Part shown: positions 19,833 to 26,467 of the stretch, in pieces | How positions within the stretch are numbered: the stretch's first letter is position 1 | Layout of the letters: every line of letters starts with the position of its first letter | Made by a program: the position numbers and the translations under genes | Assembly (NCBI GenBank): GCA_964542665.1 | Contig: CAZIUF010000012.1 | Location: 1-26,467, forward strand | DNA length: 26,467 nucleotides | Direction of reading: 5' to 3' | Origin: JAGOLU01 sp964542665 | GTDB taxonomy: Bacteria > Patescibacteriota > Microgenomatia > UBA1406 > GWC2-37-13 | Notes under the pieces: model-generated | What the model was told of the DNA's origin: nothing | The model's input: the letters and a program-made list of their open reading frames with translations, nothing else | Databases searched by the model: none

Positions 19833-20741
19833 TCATTCAGCCCAATAGTCGAGGAAGCGGCCAAATATAGTCGCTTGTTTTTCCTCAGTCACCGCACCAT
19901 CTTCCGCTGATACATTAACTTTCTTATTGAGTTTGACAGGGAAGAAACCAAAGAGCTTTTTACTCTCGGTGCCCTCATATGTATAGGTGAGTTTACCGTC
20001 GACGACTTGTGGCGTATCAGTTGCCATATCGCTCAGATTCAATCGATATTTTGCCTCCATCTTTGCTCGAGCCTCTTCGGGCATGACTCGTATGGGCAAA
20101 TCACCAACAGGTGACTCTACACGGATTTCTTGAGACAAGGGGTCGATTTTGACGGGGAATTTTAGCTTAGCTTTGAACTCATCCCTACGTAGCTCGAGCG
20201 TCTTTGGATCTTTCGGAGAAGTCGAGAGTTCTACTTGCTTGTCGCCTTTTTGCATCATGAATTTATTTTGCTGAAGCTTCTGATCATCTCCTTCTTTTGG
20301 CATGACGTCAATATCAAGCTTATCCTCCGATCCTTCCAATTTATCTATCCCATCAAATACGTCTTCCTCCTCTTTGGGTTCACGTCGTGGAGCTCCTGGG
20401 GCAGCAACTCGTATTTCGCTCAAGCTGCTTCGTGGTATACGTTGCGGTGATACTCCAGTTGCTTGACCTTGTTTTGGTGGCTGATTATCAGATTGTGGTT
20501 GTGCCAGCTCTCGAGTAACTGATTCAAATTCACGCTGCATGGATACATCTCCTTTGAACATCTCATCAAGCTCAGGCACAGTGCTATCAGTTGACTCACC
20601 GAGTACAACCGAAGGTTGATTGACCAAATCACCATACTGATTCATCATCCACTCAGCCCGAGTAGGTACGCTTAAAAAGACAGCTAGAACACCCACACCA
20701 GCGAACACAACGAGTTGTTTATGAGGCAAAAATTGTTTCAT
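19833..20741 (-). CDS. Secreted protein with signal peptide, unknown function
   Basis: A 302-residue protein from ATG 20741. A signal peptide spans about residues 1-29 (basic start MKQFLPHK, hydrophobic core, likely cut after TRA before EW). A long hydrophilic, probably disordered region (about 75-175) is rich in Gln, Pro, Asp, Glu and Lys. A compact C-terminal domain (about 190-302) ends with KKLFGFFPVKLNKKVNVSAE, a pattern I associate with small secreted CPR proteins; no name is available. The start is fixed by a strong leaderless promoter: the longer reading from 20762 would overlap its -10 box. It is divergent from the LamG gene. Confidence 0.75.
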   Translation of the reverse strand: MKQFLPHKQLVVFAGVGVLAVFLSVPTRAEWMMNQYGDLVNQPSVVLGESTDSTVPELDEMFKGDVSMQREFESVTRELAQPQSDNQPPKQGQATGVSPQRIPRSSLSEIRVAAPGAPRREPKEEEDVFDGIDKLEGSEDKLDIDVMPKEGDDQKLQQNKFMMQKGDKQVELSTSPKDPKTLELRRDEFKAKLKFPVKIDPLSQEIRVESPVGDLPIRVMPEEARAKMEAKYRLNLSDMATDTPQVVDGKLTYTYEGTESKKLFGFFPVKLNKKVNVSAEDGAVTEEKQATIFGRFLDYWAE

Positions 20742-20748
20742 GCGTATC

Positions 20749-20778
20749 ACTATAACCATCATTGAGTCGTGTTGTCAA
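20749..20778 (-). promoter_or_regulatory. Strong leaderless promoter of the secreted-protein gene
   Basis: Minus strand: perfect -35 TTGACA (20778-20773), 18-bp spacer, -10 TATAGT (20754-20749), then 7 nt to the ATG at 20741. This is the clearest leaderless arrangement in the window. Confidence 0.75.
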
Positions 20779-20810
20779 GACAAGTCTTGCAATCTGCATC
20801 AAAATGATGC

Positions 20811-21962
20811 ATGATTAAGCTCAAATCAGCTATGCCTCCCTCCAAATCAGCATTTTCTATTTATCTTGTTTTGATCTCAGTCGCCCTGGTGGCTGTCGTG
20901 GTGACTATCATCCTAATTACCATCAACCCAGCGACCCAAGTCCTGCGTGGCGATGATGCGAAGCGACGTGATGATATTAAAACTATCTATCAAGCGATTG
21001 AAAAGTATAGAGCGGACTCTGAAGACAAAGTCCTCAAAATACTCCCAATCAGTAGTGTGACAGGACCTATCTCAATCAGCAGTGTCGATGGTACTGGCCT
21101 CTGTGCCCTACTCATCCCAAAGTATTTGCCCGCACTGCCACGTGATCCATCGATCCCAGGCGGCGCTATCAGTGACTGCATGAGCACCTACAATACCGGA
21201 TATCAAATACTCCGAGATCAAGCAGGAAGATTCACCGTATTTGCAGATGGCGCGGTACCAAGATTGATCGAAGGATCGGTAAATGTTGATATGCCGTATG
21301 CATATTTTAAAATGGACGAGCCGATGCCAGGCAATATCTCAAGCTCAGGTATATCTGGTCTTGCAATAGCCCCTCGCGGAGTCATTGTCAACTCAGCGAA
21401 CCCTCGATATGGCGGTGCGCTGACGTTTGATGGTGTCACCGGATACTATCCTTTGATAGTTGGTACCCAAGATCTTTCTCTTGCGGGGAGCAATGAGTTT
21501 ACGATCGCGGTATGGGTCAAGCTTGCACCAACAGCTGATAAAGAACTGCACACCATCTATGCTGAACGAGATCAGTCAGGTTTATATCTGGTGAATCTGA
21601 GCATCGATAGTAATAAAGTAGTTTTCGGTGGCACGACTCTCCCCCAAGAAAATGAGTCATGGCTGACTTCAACTGCGACACTTGAAAATGATCGGTGGTA
21701 TCACATCGAGGCAATATTTTCGAAAGCGAGTCGTGAACTCTATATCAATGGTGTGCGCGTGAGTCAACAAATCAATCCTTTGGACAAAATTGCTCCATCA
21801 AAACTATCAACAAATCAGATCTATGCGAGCATCGGCAAATCACCACAAAAAGATGCAATGGACTTTTTCAATGGATCGATGGATGAACTACGCATCTATC
21901 GCTATGCCCGACGTGGCCCACCACTGAGCTATGAAGTGGTGAACGATATGAATAATCAATAA
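20811..21962 (+). CDS. Pilin-like N-terminus fused to LamG/concanavalin-A-like domain
   Basis: A 383-residue surface protein. Residues about 16-38 form one hydrophobic helix (FSIYLVLISVALVAVVVTII), followed by NPATQVLRGDDAKRRDDIKT, which looks like the N-terminal helix of type IV pilins or pseudopilins, although a classical G|FTLxE prepilin site is absent. A small Cys-containing module follows (about 75-150). Residues about 163-375 are LamG-like: ALTFDGVTGYYPL, FTIAVWVKL, WYHIEAIFSK, LYINGVRV and GSMDELRIY. This fold usually binds carbohydrate or proteins, so cell-surface attachment is an inference. An in-frame ATG at 20832 is the alternative start. Confidence 0.82.
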   Translation: MIKLKSAMPPSKSAFSIYLVLISVALVAVVVTIILITINPATQVLRGDDAKRRDDIKTIYQAIEKYRADSEDKVLKILPISSVTGPISISSVDGTGLCALLIPKYLPALPRDPSIPGGAISDCMSTYNTGYQILRDQAGRFTVFADGAVPRLIEGSVNVDMPYAYFKMDEPMPGNISSSGISGLAIAPRGVIVNSANPRYGGALTFDGVTGYYPLIVGTQDLSLAGSNEFTIAVWVKLAPTADKELHTIYAERDQSGLYLVNLSIDSNKVVFGGTTLPQENESWLTSTATLENDRWYHIEAIFSKASRELYINGVRVSQQINPLDKIAPSKLSTNQIYASIGKSPQKDAMDFFNGSMDELRIYRYARRGPPLSYEVVNDMNNQ

Positions 21963-21967
21963 AAGAA

Positions 21968-21992
21968 GCCCGCCGCGTCTGACGCGGCGGGC
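21968..21992 (+). terminator. Terminator of the LamG gene
   Basis: GCCCGCCGCGT-ctg-ACGCGGCGGGC, a perfect 11-bp stem beginning 5 bp after the stop. It has no strong T-tract. It resembles the stem at 22123-22146 on the groEL side, including the GCGGCGGGCTCG flank. Confidence 0.7.
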
Positions 21993-22013
21993 TCGGTGTT
22001 CTCCTGTTTGATT

Positions 22014-22112
22014 CCCTGAACTAGGTTCAGGGTCCATGAATAGAATAGAGCATGGTTCCTGAGTCAAGCTCAGGAAGTCAAACTCGTATTGATTTCCTGA
22101 CGGATGTCAGGA
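22014..22112. repeat. Three CCTGA/TCAGG hairpins in a row
   Basis: 22014-22032, CCCTGAAC-tag-GTTCAGGG; 22056-22076, TTCCTGAG-tcaag-CTCAGGAA; 22095-22112, TCCTGAC-ggat-GTCAGGA. Each stem is perfect. The outer CCTGA/TCAGG is constant while inner stem bases and loops change together, as in REP families. They lie between the terminators of two convergent genes. Confidence 0.8.
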
Positions 22113-22122
22113 TCCATTCTCT

Positions 22123-22146
22123 GCCCGCCGGTTTGATGCGGCGGGC
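22123..22146 (-). terminator. Terminator of groEL
   Basis: GCCCGCCG-gtttgatg-CGGCGGGC, a perfect 8-bp stem about 70 bp after the groEL stop on the minus strand. There is no T-tract. Confidence 0.6.
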
Positions 22147-22218
22147 TCGTCACTTTACGACTTGCTCGCCCGCCTAACTACGAAGTTGTTGGTGGGATGA
22201 CCTTCGACTCATGTCCTT

Positions 22219-23865
22219 TTAGTACATTCCCCCCATACCTCCCATTCCGCCCATGCCTCCTGCTGGTGCAGCTGGTTCAGCTTTCTTTTCTGGGATATCA
22301 GCCACGAGACACTCGGTCGTGAGCATCGTCATCGCGACTGATGCTGCATTTTGGAGTGAGCTGCGGACGACTTTGGCTGGATCAACGATCCCCTTTTTCA
22401 GGAGACTGCCGAACTCGAGCGTCAAAGCATCAAATCCAAAATCGATATCTTTGGATGCTTCCATCTTGTCGAGGGCTACGCCAGGTTCAAGACCCGCATT
22501 GATGGCCAGCATGCGTACTGGCTCAGCGAGCGAACTGTGGACGATGTCGATACCGACTCGCTCCTCATCAGACTTTGCAGTTTTTTTCACTTCTGCGAGT
22601 ACTGACCGTGCATGCAGGAGTGCGGTGCCTCCACCAGCAACGATGCCCTCTTCAAGTGCCGCTTTTGTTGCTGCGACTGCATCGATCACACGCTCTTTCT
22701 TTTCTTTCATCTCAACTTCCGTTGCAGCTCCCACTCTGATGACGGCGACGCCACCGGTGAGTTTTGCAAGTCTCTCTTGGAGTTTTTCCTTGTCGAAATC
22801 AGAGGTAGTGTCCTCTATCTCGCGACGGATCTGGGCGACTCGATCTTCGATCTGACCTTTTTTGCCTTTGCCACCGATGATGCGAGTATTGTCTTTATCG
22901 GCCCATACTTTATCTGCTCGTCCACAGTCGGCTACTTCGACACTGTCGAGTTTTTTACCGAGATCTTCAGTGATCAGTGTGCCTCCCGTGAGTACTGCTA
23001 TGTCATGCAGCATCGCTTTGCGACGATCACCAAATCCTGGCGCTTTTACGATGAGCGTGTTGAGGACTCCACGCATTTTATTTACCACCAGTGTTGCGAG
23101 TGCTTCGCCTTCGACATCTTCGGCGAGGATGACAAGATTTTTAGAAACCTTGACGAACTTCTCAAGAAACGGAAGCAGATCAGATATCGCCGTGATCTTT
23201 TTATCAGTGATGAGGATATATGGCTCCTCTATCTCGGCCGTCATTTTGTCAGGATTGGTGACGAAGTATGGCGAGGCATATCCTCGATCAAACTCCATAC
23301 CTTCTTTGTGATCAGTTTCCATGACAAGTGATTTACCTTCTTCGACAGTCACGACACCATTTTTTCCAACTTTGGCGATCGCGTCAGCGATGAGCTTTCC
23401 GATCGTCGCATCTGCAGCTGAGATCGTCGCTACTGAGGCGACATCATCACCTTTGACTGGCTTGGACATCTTTTTGATTTGGGCAACGACTGCTTCGACT
23501 GCGCGCTCTATCCCATGACGCATGATCATCGGATTGGTCCCCGCGGTGATATTGCGGAGTCCTGCGTTCACGATCGCTTGCGTAAGAAGTGTTGAAGTTG
23601 TGGTTCCATCTCCAGCAACATCGTTCGTTTTGGATGCGGCCTCTTTGACCATCTGGGCACCCATATTTTCAAATGGATCAGGAAGCTCGATATCTTTTGC
23701 CACAGTCACACCATCGTGGACGACTGAGGGTGCGCCCCACTTCTTTTCGAGTGCAACGTTGCGACCTCGAGGTCCAAGTGTGGTGACCACTGCACGAGCC
23801 ATCTGGTTGACACCGGCTGCAAGCTTTTGTCGAGCTTCATCGCCGTATATGATTTGCTTTGCCAT
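22219..23865 (-). CDS. groEL: Chaperonin GroEL (Hsp60)
   Basis: A 548-residue GroEL, the tetradecameric ATP-driven folding chaperone. TLGPRGRNV (29-37), DGVTVAKDIEL (51-61, D51) and AGDGTTTSTLL (84-94) form the nucleotide site, and VAGGGTALLHA marks the equatorial return. The C-terminus is the usual flexible GGM repeat (GGMGGMGGMGGMY). Length is typical of the family. It lies 116 bp downstream of groES on the same strand and is probably co-transcribed. The gap holds degenerate GACCTGAT/GACTTGAT repeats and AT-rich DNA. No Shine-Dalgarno is evident before the ATG. Confidence 0.98.
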   Translation of the reverse strand: MAKQIIYGDEARQKLAAGVNQMARAVVTTLGPRGRNVALEKKWGAPSVVHDGVTVAKDIELPDPFENMGAQMVKEAASKTNDVAGDGTTTSTLLTQAIVNAGLRNITAGTNPMIMRHGIERAVEAVVAQIKKMSKPVKGDDVASVATISAADATIGKLIADAIAKVGKNGVVTVEEGKSLVMETDHKEGMEFDRGYASPYFVTNPDKMTAEIEEPYILITDKKITAISDLLPFLEKFVKVSKNLVILAEDVEGEALATLVVNKMRGVLNTLIVKAPGFGDRRKAMLHDIAVLTGGTLITEDLGKKLDSVEVADCGRADKVWADKDNTRIIGGKGKKGQIEDRVAQIRREIEDTTSDFDKEKLQERLAKLTGGVAVIRVGAATEVEMKEKKERVIDAVAATKAALEEGIVAGGGTALLHARSVLAEVKKTAKSDEERVGIDIVHSSLAEPVRMLAINAGLEPGVALDKMEASKDIDFGFDALTLEFGSLLKKGIVDPAKVVRSSLQNAASVAMTMLTTECLVADIPEKKAEPAAPAGGMGGMGGMGGMY

Positions 23866-23948
23866 AGGATTAAAAATGTAAAATTAATGATTAATAATTT
23901 GCGTTTGATTCTTTGAATATTATTTTGAACTTTAAATTTGCGACTTGA

Positions 23949-23978
23949 TGACGTTAGACCTGACGACCTGATGACCCA
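23949..23978. repeat. Degenerate GACCTGAT repeats between groES and groEL
   Basis: Units GACTTGAT, GACGTTA, GACCTGAC, GACCTGAT, GACC follow each other. One unit is 7 nt and the others 8 nt, so the period is less regular than in the other arrays. Confidence 0.5.
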
Positions 23979-23981
23979 GTG

Positions 23982-24275
23982 TTACTCCACTATCGCCATG
24001 ATATCTTTTTGCTCAACGAGCAACATATCTACTCCACCTACTTTGATCTCATTTCCACCCCATTTTTTGTACATGACTTTTTGACCGACCTTTACGACCA
24101 TCTTGTTTTCGCGTCCATCATCACTCGCAAATCCTTCACCAAGCGCGACGATCTCGCCCATCTGTGGCTTTTCCTTGCCCGTATCGACGAGGAGGATGCC
24201 TGAGGCAGTCTTGGACTCTGCTTCTGCAGGTTTGATCAGGATATATGAAAAAAGTGGCTTTATTTTGTGTGCCAT
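23982..24275 (-). CDS. groES: Co-chaperonin GroES (Hsp10)
   Basis: A 97-residue GroES, the heptameric lid of GroEL. The N-terminus (KIKPLFSYILIKPAEAESKT) leads into the mobile loop SKTASGILLVDTGKEKPQMG (21-40), which contacts GroEL through its hydrophobic GILL tip. The roof and C-terminal strands (KVGQKVMYKKWGGNEIKV and LLVEQKDIMAIVE) are intact. It is the first gene of a groES-groEL operon with its own canonical promoter about 30 nt upstream and a CIRCE-like operator over that promoter. Confidence 0.97.
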   Translation of the reverse strand: MAHKIKPLFSYILIKPAEAESKTASGILLVDTGKEKPQMGEIVALGEGFASDDGRENKMVVKVGQKVMYKKWGGNEIKVGGVDMLLVEQKDIMAIVE

Positions 24276-24302
24276 AGATAAAAAATAATTAATAATCTTT
24301 CA

Positions 24303-24329
24303 GTAGCAGATTTATAACATGACTGCTAA
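24303..24329 (-). promoter_or_regulatory. CIRCE-like operator at the groES promoter
   Basis: Minus strand: TTAGCAGTC (24329-24321), 9-nt spacer, ATCTGCTAC (24311-24303). CIRCE, the HrcA operator, is TTAGCACTC-N9-GAGTGCTAA, so the left arm matches 8 of 9 and the right 5 of 9. TAGCAG and CTGCTA are perfect inverted repeats 13 nt apart, exactly the CIRCE geometry, with a symmetric C-to-G and G-to-C change. Confidence 0.6.
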
Positions 24330-24339
24330 TCAGTGTCAA
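24311..24339 (-). promoter_or_regulatory. groES-groEL promoter
   Basis: Minus strand: perfect -35 TTGACA (24339-24334), 17-bp spacer, -10 TATAAA (24316-24311). Transcription would start near 24304, with a leader of about 29 nt. It overlaps the CIRCE-like element. Confidence 0.8.
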
Positions 24340-24432
24340 GGAGCATCTTGAGTTTGTTATGTATTTACATTGTCAGGATGATCTATGGTGTATTTTCAGT
24401 TTGTGATGCACACTACACTGATTCGAGTCAGA

Positions 24433-24462
24433 TTGATATCGTCCGTCACTATCTGCTACACT
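24433..24462 (+). promoter_or_regulatory. Promoter of the Lon-type AAA+ gene, leaderless
   Basis: -35 TTGATA (24433-24438), 18-bp spacer, extended -10 TGC-TACACT (hexamer 24457-24462), ending 11 nt before ATG 24474. It lies within the longer reading from 24333 and so favours the shorter protein. Confidence 0.65.
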
Positions 24463-24473
24463 TAAAAATAACT

Positions 24474-25547
24474 ATGCCCGATACACATATTGCCCAATTG
24501 CTCACGGGACTCTCCCAAAAAGTCCAGGCGAACTCTGCTTTGCCGAGTGACCTCCAGCGTAAAGCATACGAACAGATCTCACGTGCAGCGCTCAGCCTCC
24601 AATATGGTGGCAGTCTCGGCGCGATCGACATCACCGAGAAATATATCGACTTTATCACTCGACTACCGTGGCAGACTCGCACTGAGGATCTCCTCGACAT
24701 TCATCGTGTCAGACAGATCATGGACTCGCGACACTATGGACTCGACAAAGTGAAAAAGCGGATCGAAGAATACTTGGCCTCAGTCATCATGATCAAAAAA
24801 CAAAGTCCCGACGCATCTCTACGCGCTCCATCGCTCTTTTTCACCGGGCTTGCAGGTACCGGAAAAACATCTTTTGCACCGATCATCGCCGAAAGTTTGG
24901 GACGGAAGTTTTATCGTATCCCGTTTGGTGGACTCGCCAATGCCCTCGATCTGCGTGGTCAAAGTAAAATGACTCCGTATGCGGGACCGGGTATCATCTT
25001 GCGTGCACTCGTCGAGTGTGGCACGCGCAATCCAGTCATCCTCCTCGATGAGATCGATCGGGCCAATCCTTCTGATCGGGCTGCGATCATGGGTGCGCTT
25101 CTTGAGATCCTTGATCCAGGCCAGAACAATCGGTTCACAGACTATTATCTTGATTATCCATTTGATCTCTCACAGGTCATGTTCGTCGCAACTGCGAATA
25201 ATACGAAGGATATTTCGACTGCAGTCCTCGATCGTCTCGAGGTCGTGCAGATGCCATCGTATACCGATGAGGAAAAGATTGAGATTGGTAAAAAGTATGT
25301 CATGCCCAAGATGCTCACGCAATCGGGACTCACCCCATCTCAGCTTTCGATCGATGATGCAGTCTGGCCACGACTCGTCAGACCACTGGGATTTGAGCCA
25401 GGGATCAGATCACTTGAGCGTCTCATCGAGTCACTGGTCCGCAAAGTCACTCTTCAGATCGTCTCAGGCACGGCCACGACAGTCGTCATCAATGAAGCCA
25501 ATATGAACACCTTCGTCGACGTCACCATGTCGAGCATGACGGGATGA
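24474..25547 (+). CDS. Lon-type AAA+ ATPase lacking the protease domain
   Basis: A 357-residue protein matching the central part of Lon protease. Residues about 28-110 are the helical linker (FITRLPWQTRTEDLLDIHRV, HYGLDKVKKRIEEYLA). Walker A is GLAGTGKT (125-132, where Lon has GPPGVGKT), Walker B is VILLDEID (188-195), then ALLEILDPGQNNRFTDYYLD and sensor 1 VMFVATANN; the small helical AAA lid follows to the end. The N-terminal substrate domain and the whole Ser-Lys protease domain are absent. The neighbouring metallopeptidase is separate and unrelated. It is probably an ATP-driven unfoldase or remodeller. A reading from 24333 would add 47 residues without similarity. Confidence 0.88.
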   Translation: MPDTHIAQLLTGLSQKVQANSALPSDLQRKAYEQISRAALSLQYGGSLGAIDITEKYIDFITRLPWQTRTEDLLDIHRVRQIMDSRHYGLDKVKKRIEEYLASVIMIKKQSPDASLRAPSLFFTGLAGTGKTSFAPIIAESLGRKFYRIPFGGLANALDLRGQSKMTPYAGPGIILRALVECGTRNPVILLDEIDRANPSDRAAIMGALLEILDPGQNNRFTDYYLDYPFDLSQVMFVATANNTKDISTAVLDRLEVVQMPSYTDEEKIEIGKKYVMPKMLTQSGLTPSQLSIDDAVWPRLVRPLGFEPGIRSLERLIESLVRKVTLQIVSGTATTVVINEANMNTFVDVTMSSMTG

Positions 25548-25624
25548 GCTGCTTGTAAACCTCCCCGAGTCGTTGTATACTATAAGATATATTTGTTGGC
25601 CTTCGAGTGCGCCAAACAACCACT

Positions 25625-25630
25625 TATAAT
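25625..25630 (+). promoter_or_regulatory. Promoter of the HExxH gene, leaderless
   Basis: A perfect -10 TATAAT ending 10 nt before ATG 25641. It sits inside the longer reading from TTG 25593 and so favours ATG 25641. No clear -35. Confidence 0.5.
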
Positions 25631-25640
25631 ACCTACACCT

Positions 25641-26465
25641 ATGCGCATAGAAGTCTATGATGGTAATCTATCTCCAAGTAAAGAGCTAGATCAATCTGTA
25701 GTCAGAGCAACAGATTTGTTCCATCGTCATCACCTTGATATTTCAGCCCCAGTCAGTGTTATTGAACACAACAGTCACCTGCCTGGGATATATGCCACGT
25801 ATCATGGACTATATACAGTTGGTGATAAGCCAACTCACTTGGTTTCGGTAAAACGCCCAGAAACACTCTTTTCATTCCCAGATCGTACACCCTGGCTAGT
25901 TCATGAGTTAACCCATGCTGTTCAAGCAGAGGTTGGAGGTAGCAAACCAATAAAGCACAATCCGCTACTTGGAGGTACTGGAGATAGTTTCGTTCAGCAT
26001 CGGATTAGCGAATTTCTTCGTCACAGAAGTGAGCTAACTCTAGAAGATGTAGTCGCTGAAGGTGTTGCAATGTTTGCAAAAACAACTTACATAAGAGAAT
26101 CTAAGGGGCCAATTTTTGACCGCCTACTAAAGTCACATGTGTTAACTGATCATCATGATTCTGTGCAAAGAGCAATGAAAGTAATCTATCCTAAGCAAGA
26201 TCTGACTCACAAATACATCAGGGACAATATTGATGGTCAAGGTATTGGATATCGCATGATGAAAAGATTTGAAAAAGTATGGTCTAGAGAAAATTCCGAT
26301 GCTAATTTGCTCAGAGAAATGACACAGATTAGTCTGAGTGAAATTGCAGATATCCCCGTGTTGGCAAAAAGGGGTGGGATAAATCCAGAGTTTTTGCACT
26401 TCTATTACCATCCAGAAGATCTTCCCGTTGTTCCCCTGAGTACTCAGCCCTCTGCATCAGCCTAA
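25641..26465 (+). CDS. HExxH zinc metallopeptidase-like protein, cytoplasmic
   Basis: A 274-residue protein with WLVHELTHAVQ (85-95): H88, E89 and H92 form the zincin HExxH site. VVAEGVAMF (137-145) supplies a probable third ligand, E140, 48 residues on, as in gluzincin-like families. No signal peptide or membrane segment is seen, so it may act in the cytoplasm or be exported by other means. I cannot name a family. The frame ends with a TAA two bases before the window edge, so the gene appears complete. ATG 25641 is chosen over TTG 25593 because of the -10 box. Confidence 0.75.
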   Translation: MRIEVYDGNLSPSKELDQSVVRATDLFHRHHLDISAPVSVIEHNSHLPGIYATYHGLYTVGDKPTHLVSVKRPETLFSFPDRTPWLVHELTHAVQAEVGGSKPIKHNPLLGGTGDSFVQHRISEFLRHRSELTLEDVVAEGVAMFAKTTYIRESKGPIFDRLLKSHVLTDHHDSVQRAMKVIYPKQDLTHKYIRDNIDGQGIGYRMMKRFEKVWSRENSDANLLREMTQISLSEIADIPVLAKRGGINPEFLHFYYHPEDLPVVPLSTQPSASA

Positions 26466-26467
26466 TC

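Noticed and set aside
22612..23331. 239-aa open frame antisense to groEL
   Set aside because: It lies wholly opposite a certain groEL; its protein is Cys/Phe/His-rich without motifs. It is a shadow of codon bias.
1..26467. UGA recoded as glycine (Gracilibacteria/Absconditabacteria code)
   Set aside because: Genes such as groES neighbours, the GNAT gene and the secreted-protein gene end properly at TGA, and no in-frame TGA is needed inside conserved genes.

Overview
The window looks like chromosome from a Candidate Phyla Radiation (Patescibacteria) bacterium. The basis is a DUF4012 protein, a very short IF-2 that begins at its G domain, an archaeal-size AspRS with a non-discriminating signature, a degenerate DHH protein next to RecJ, a protease-less Lon-type AAA+ protein, and tight gene packing. 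TGA is used as stop, so there is no sign of the recoded UGA of Gracilibacteria/Absconditabacteria. No phylum inside the radiation can be named from this.

Layout, left to right. (1) 1-9146, + strand: DUF4012 membrane protein, ribosomal protein L25/CTC, an unrecognised 166-aa ORF, nusA, infB, a degenerate DHH-fold protein and recJ. (2) 9158-11038, +: a protein with a SpoT-like HD phosphohydrolase domain and a large unassigned C-terminal half. (3) 11039-12573: 1.5 kb without a large gene, GC-rich and full of inverted repeats. On the minus strand it holds three tiny Cys-rich ORFs, each with a good Shine-Dalgarno and a GC-rich hairpin just downstream; two have structured leaders. (4) 12574-16581, +: aspS, a GNAT acetyltransferase, a DUF1232 protein, an S51 peptidase and a D,D-carboxypeptidase. 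(5) 16722-20741: a single-pass membrane protein (-), tRNA-Tyr (+), a GIY-YIG protein (+), an NRAMP metal transporter (-) and a secreted protein (-). (6) 20811-21962, +: a pilin-like N-terminus fused to a LamG-like domain. (7) 22219-24275, -: groEL and groES behind a canonical promoter with a CIRCE-like operator. (8) 24474-26465, +: the Lon-type AAA+ protein and an HExxH metallopeptidase.

Two themes cross the window. First, many housekeeping genes have no Shine-Dalgarno but carry a -10 box (often extended, TGC-TACAAT-like) only 5-11 nt before the ATG, which implies leaderless mRNAs. The Cys-rich micro-ORFs and the NRAMP gene instead have strong Shine-Dalgarno sequences. Second, intergenic repeats (REP-like hairpins and heptanucleotide tandem arrays) also occur in frame inside recJ, where they encode low-complexity insertions between conserved motifs.

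The candidates for undescribed biology are the micro-ORF cassette region (11119-12409), with its alternative-pairing leader, and the repeat-derived insertions in recJ.
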